A DNA stretch of 9,270 bases, taken from Acidobacteriota bacterium. Lineage in GTDB: Bacteria > Acidobacteriota > Polarisedimenticolia > Gp22-AA2. Below, one piece after another: positions 6,978 to 9,270 of the stretch. The notes under the pieces were generated by a model that did no database searches, had not been told where the DNA came from, and was given only the letters and a program-made list of their open reading frames with translations. Where the stretch lies: positions 1 to 9,270 of the forward strand of contig JAPUIN010000377.1 in assembly GCA_027297005.1 (NCBI GenBank). The letters run 5' to 3'. How positions within the stretch are numbered: position 1 is the stretch's first letter; every line of letters starts with the position of its first letter. The position numbers and the translations under genes were made by a program.

Positions 6978-7087
6978 TCTACTGCTTCTCCCACCGGGCG
7001 GAGCGCGGCAGCGGAATAAAAGCCAGTTCCACGTCCATGGCTGGCGGACATTCGCCGACCCGAGAAAACCGCGTCGATTCGGGATTA

Positions 7088-7117
7088 TTGACACCAGCGG
7101 TCGGGAAAGCGTATATG
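7088..7117 (+). promoter_or_regulatory. Putative sigma70-type promoter upstream of the serine hydrolase
   Basis: A perfect TTGACA (7088-7093) is followed after 18 bp by TATATG (7112-7117), which matches the first four bases of the -10 consensus. It points toward the hydrolase gene, but its start site would be about 280 bases before that ATG. The transcript would therefore have a long leader, or the element drives something else such as a small RNA. No experimental support is available. Confidence 0.4.
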
Positions 7118-7228
7118 GGTTCCAATCATAGCTTTCTGCCAATCTCCTTCAAGCTTGCCAAACTGGGGTGAAATCGAATGTTCTTATTCGCCTGAGTCAT
7201 TCTCGTGTCGATCCTGTTGATGATTGAT

Positions 7229-7265
7229 GAACCCGGCGCGATCGGTCGCCACAGTACCCGGGTTC
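7229..7265. repeat. 8-bp inverted repeat in the hydrolase leader region
   Basis: GAACCCGG (7229-7236) pairs perfectly with CCGGGTTC (7258-7265) across a 21-base loop. It lies downstream of the promoter-like element and upstream of the hydrolase start. It could be a regulator site or an RNA hairpin in the leader. There is no T-run after it, so a classic intrinsic terminator is unlikely. The TTCGAGC at its right arm resembles a tRNA T-loop, but no tRNA fold surrounds it. Confidence 0.35.
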
Positions 7266-7403
7266 GAGCGCGATGGGCCGCTTTCATCCACTGCGGAACA
7301 TTTGCGAGGTCCTTCAGTGGATAAGCACAAAAGCGGTCGCCCGAGAATCTTGGCTCAACGTCACCCGTGGTCGAAGGAGAACTCTATTGCCTGGAGATGA
7401 GAC

Positions 7404-8711
7404 ATGAATGCGAAATTAACGATCGTCCCGGCACTGATCGTCGCGCTTCTTGCAGGGTGTGGCGGCGGCGCTGCCCCCCCTGCTCCTGAGCGCACGCCGT
7501 TTCAGGCGGCCTCGACGGTCGAGGAGACGTTCCGCTGGCACCGCGCCCTGCCGACCGACACCGCCTGGTGGGACGTGGTCGGTGAGCAGCAGGCCTGGTA
7601 CTTCAAGAACCTTCACCAGCTCTACCCGAGCGTGAATGTCTATCGCGACGGACCGGTGCGGGAGCTGAGGTATCGGCCGATGCAGAGGATCGCCGATTTC
7701 GAGGTCGAGATAGCCGATGGAGAGAAGATGCGCTATGTCGATTTTCTCCATAGTGATCACTCCACGACGATGGGAGTGGTGATCGTCCACCGGGGCGCGA
7801 TCGTCTTCGAGACCTACCCACGCATGAAGGAGTACGAGAAGCCGCTTTACTGGTCGGTCACCAAGGTGTTCATCTCGACCGTCCTGGCGATCCTCGAGGA
7901 CAGAGGTCAGGTCGACGTCAGCAGGCCGATCGAGTTCTACATCCCGGAGTTGAAGGACTCTCAACTGGCCGGCATCACGGTGCGCAACGCGCTGGACATG
8001 GCCTCGGGGATCGATTGCGCGGATGACTACGAGGACTTCGAGTCCTGCTATTACCGCTTCGAGGCTTCCCTGGGGGACGCGCATCGCACCCCCACCAGTC
8101 CCGACAATCCATACGACATGCTGATCGACTACGACTACGGCTACTGGGCCGCGCAGGGGACCGGGTTCGACTATTCCGGCGTCAATACCTTCCTTCTGGG
8201 CTGGGTGGTGGAGAAGATCACCGGCATGCCGTTCCAGGATGTCCTGACCCGCGAGATCTGGAGAAAGATCGGCGCCGAGGCCGATGCCTCAATCTTCGCC
8301 GGCCGCCATGGTGTGCCGCTGTCCAGTGGGGGGCTGTTGGCGCGGCTGCGCGACCTGGCCCGTTTCGGGCTGCTATTCACCCCGAGCTACCGGGTCGTCT
8401 CTGACGAGCAGATCATTTCGGATCGCTATCTCGACATCATTCTGAACGGCGGCCGGCCGGAGCTTCTGGCCAACTCCCGTTCCGGCTGGCCGGTTCCCGA
8501 CGGGGTCAGGCACAATGTCTATCAATGGGACGTCGTGTTCGACAACGACGACTTTTACAAGGGGGGGTGGGCCGGCCAGGGCCTGCTGATCAATCCGACT
8601 CGCGACTATGTGGCGGTTTACGCCGGCTATTTCAAGGACAAGGAGCACAGCGAGGTCGGACAGCTTCCGATCCTGCGCCGTGTGCTGGAGGGTGTCTTCG
8701 GAGCTTCGTAA
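7404..8711 (+). CDS. Lipoprotein serine hydrolase of the beta-lactamase/PBP fold (class C-like)
   Basis: A 435-residue protein with a lipoprotein signal: hydrophobic residues 5-17 and the lipobox LLAGC, giving lipidated Cys19, then a Gly/Ala/Pro linker. The catalytic domain covers about 110-435. The SxxK motif is SVTK (151-154, nucleophile Ser151, general base Lys154). The second motif is YSG (257-259), inside FDYSGVNTFLLGWVVEKITG, where class C beta-lactamases have YxN. The third-motif region is GGWAGQGL (about 390), with LINPTRDYVAVYAG following as in esterase and peptidase members. Family members include beta-lactamases, D-aminopeptidases and esterases, and the exact substrate cannot be read from sequence. 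The changed YxN and the family context favour an esterase or peptidase over a true beta-lactamase. Residues 35-105, between the lipid anchor and the domain, are an unassigned extension. GGAG at 7393-7396, 7 bases before ATG 7404, supports the start. The protein is probably anchored in the outer or inner membrane facing the periplasm. Confidence 0.88.
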   Translation: MNAKLTIVPALIVALLAGCGGGAAPPAPERTPFQAASTVEETFRWHRALPTDTAWWDVVGEQQAWYFKNLHQLYPSVNVYRDGPVRELRYRPMQRIADFEVEIADGEKMRYVDFLHSDHSTTMGVVIVHRGAIVFETYPRMKEYEKPLYWSVTKVFISTVLAILEDRGQVDVSRPIEFYIPELKDSQLAGITVRNALDMASGIDCADDYEDFESCYYRFEASLGDAHRTPTSPDNPYDMLIDYDYGYWAAQGTGFDYSGVNTFLLGWVVEKITGMPFQDVLTREIWRKIGAEADASIFAGRHGVPLSSGGLLARLRDLARFGLLFTPSYRVVSDEQIISDRYLDIILNGGRPELLANSRSGWPVPDGVRHNVYQWDVVFDNDDFYKGGWAGQGLLINPTRDYVAVYAGYFKDKEHSEVGQLPILRRVLEGVFGAS

Positions 8712-8715
8712 GAGG

Positions 8716-8736
8716 CGGGCGCCCGAATGCCGGCAT
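8716..8736. repeat. Two adjacent 10-bp palindromes between convergent genes
   Basis: CGGGCGCCCG (8716-8725) and ATGCCGGCAT (8727-8736) are each perfect palindromes without a loop and fill nearly the whole 27-base gap between the convergent hydrolase and membrane-protein genes. They could contribute to a transcription end in both directions, but there is no T-run and loopless palindromes make poor hairpins. Chance in GC-rich DNA is possible. Confidence 0.3.
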
Positions 8737-8738
8737 CT

Positions 8739-9270
8739 TCAGTCGGACACCGCCCGATAGAAGTCGATCTGGCTGCCCAACAGCGTGAGGCGTACGGCCA
8801 CGCGCGCCAGCAGGAACGCCTGCCCCACGAAGAACGCGAGGACGACACCGACGATCGTCGATGGCCCGGCGCCAGGGGCGATCAGTCCGTAGATGCCGAG
8901 CAGCAGCAGGCTGATCAATCCGACCCCGTAGTAGATCCCGAAAACAACGCCCGGATGCGACAACACGAATCGGAAGCCCCCCGCAAGCGCGCGGATCATT
9001 CGGCGCCTGTCATCGAGGACCGTGGCGATCTTGGCGTAGTCGCTCGCCATATGCACGATGACCAGCAGGATAGAGGTCACGGCGAGGGTGAGAAGGCTGA
9101 CGGCGAAGATCGTCCGCTCCTCTGTGACATCGCGCGTGAGGTGGGCAAGGTGTTCGTAAAACCAGCGCGCGGCCAGGTAGATCAGGACATAGGGGACCGT
9201 GGTCATCATCGCCAGCCTGACGAAGCGCGGGAAGTACCGTCCACCGGCCAAAACGAACCCGGAGAGCGCG
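8739..9270 (-). CDS. Multi-pass integral membrane protein, C-terminal part (runs off right edge)
   Basis: The minus-strand frame ends with TGA at 8739-8741 and stays open to the right edge, giving about 176 residues. A TTG at 9251 could be read as a start, but the codons before it encode ALSGFV in frame with no stop and no ribosome site, so the true N-terminus probably lies outside the window. Four hydrophobic segments are evident. They contain TTVPYVLIYLAARW, FAVSLLTLAVTSILLVIV, VVFGIYYGVGLISLLLLGIY and TIVGVVLAFFVGQAFLLA. Between the second and third is a basic loop with DDRRRMIRALAGGFRFVLSHP. This layout resembles poorly characterised multi-helix membrane proteins in which an AL-GGFRFV-type helix precedes a pair of membrane spans. 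No catalytic motif is visible and I assign no function. It is convergent with the hydrolase gene, 27 bases away. Confidence 0.75.
   Translation of the reverse strand, partial: ALSGFVLAGGRYFPRFVRLAMMTTVPYVLIYLAARWFYEHLAHLTRDVTEERTIFAVSLLTLAVTSILLVIVHMASDYAKIATVLDDRRRMIRALAGGFRFVLSHPGVVFGIYYGVGLISLLLLGIYGLIAPGAGPSTIVGVVLAFFVGQAFLLARVAVRLTLLGSQIDFYRAVSD

Larger units (their letters stand above)
6862..7403. other. Intergenic stretch without a convincing gene
   Basis: These 542 bases separate the PEGA gene from the divergent serine hydrolase gene and look less GC-rich than the flanking genes. They contain one doubtful small minus-strand ORF (6858-6977), a plus-strand promoter-like element (7088-7117) and an 8-bp inverted repeat (7229-7236 with 7258-7265). 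A 53-codon minus-strand frame (7126-7287) lacks a ribosome site and is not called. No tRNA fold, terminator with a T-run, or mobile-element end was found by eye. It most likely holds the promoters of the two divergent genes, possibly with a long leader for the hydrolase mRNA. Confidence 0.6.

Noticed and set aside
6911..7171. 86-codon plus-strand ORF in the intergenic stretch
   Set aside because: The product is Cys/Ser/His-scattered with no domain, and most of it lies upstream of or across the promoter-like element without a ribosome site.
7251..7280. tRNA T-arm-like string GGTTCGAGC
   Set aside because: The stem bases on either side do not pair and no acceptor, D or anticodon arm can be drawn around it.
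7126..7287. 53-codon minus-strand ORF in the intergenic stretch
   Set aside because: It has no ribosome site, no recognisable domain and an ordinary length for chance. It also covers the plus-strand inverted repeat.
7416..8084. 222-codon minus-strand ORF inside the hydrolase gene
   Set aside because: It is antisense to the SxxK region of a clear serine hydrolase and rich in Asp, Arg and Val in the manner of GC-rich shadow frames.

Overview
The window looks like chromosomal DNA of a fairly GC-rich Gram-negative bacterium. The grounds are an LpxL/HtrB-type acyltransferase, an RND/MMPL-type exporter, a lipobox lipoprotein and a Sec-exported PEGA-domain protein. Nothing seen fixes the phylum. 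Spacing is tight and codons are GC-rich throughout. I see no tRNA, rRNA, CRISPR array, transposase or integrase.

Left part (1-5891). A divergent pair of transcription units flanks a 109-bp gap. The leftward unit begins with an RND/MMPL-family exporter that runs off the left edge. The rightward unit is a compact five-gene operon: (1) an LpxL/HtrB-like acyltransferase, (2) a carrier protein with an intact phosphopantetheine serine, (3) a FabZ-like hot-dog dehydratase, (4) a fusion of a DPM1/ArnC-like family 2 glycosyltransferase with a NodB-type polysaccharide deacetylase, and (5) a fumarate reductase/succinate dehydrogenase-type flavoprotein. Three of its four junctions are stop/start overlaps. 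The acyltransferase, carrier, dehydratase, glycosyltransferase and exporter set recalls aryl-polyene and xanthomonadin-type lipid clusters. No ketosynthase, ketoreductase or adenylating enzyme lies in the window; if they exist, they would most likely lie left of position 1. The glycosyltransferase-deacetylase fusion and the flavoprotein, which has lost the usual dicarboxylate-binding motifs, are the least ordinary parts. My working inference is a locus that builds an ACP-bound acyl chain, joins it to a lipid or amino sugar and exports the product.

Middle (5892-7403). A secreted protein with a C-terminal PEGA domain is encoded on the minus strand, convergent with the operon. To its right is a 542-bp stretch with no convincing gene. 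It holds a plus-strand promoter-like element, an inverted repeat and two doubtful small ORFs.

Right part (7404-9270). A plus-strand lipoprotein serine hydrolase of the beta-lactamase/penicillin-binding-protein fold is convergent with a minus-strand multi-pass membrane protein whose N-terminus lies beyond the right edge. Neither has an evident link to the left-hand cluster.
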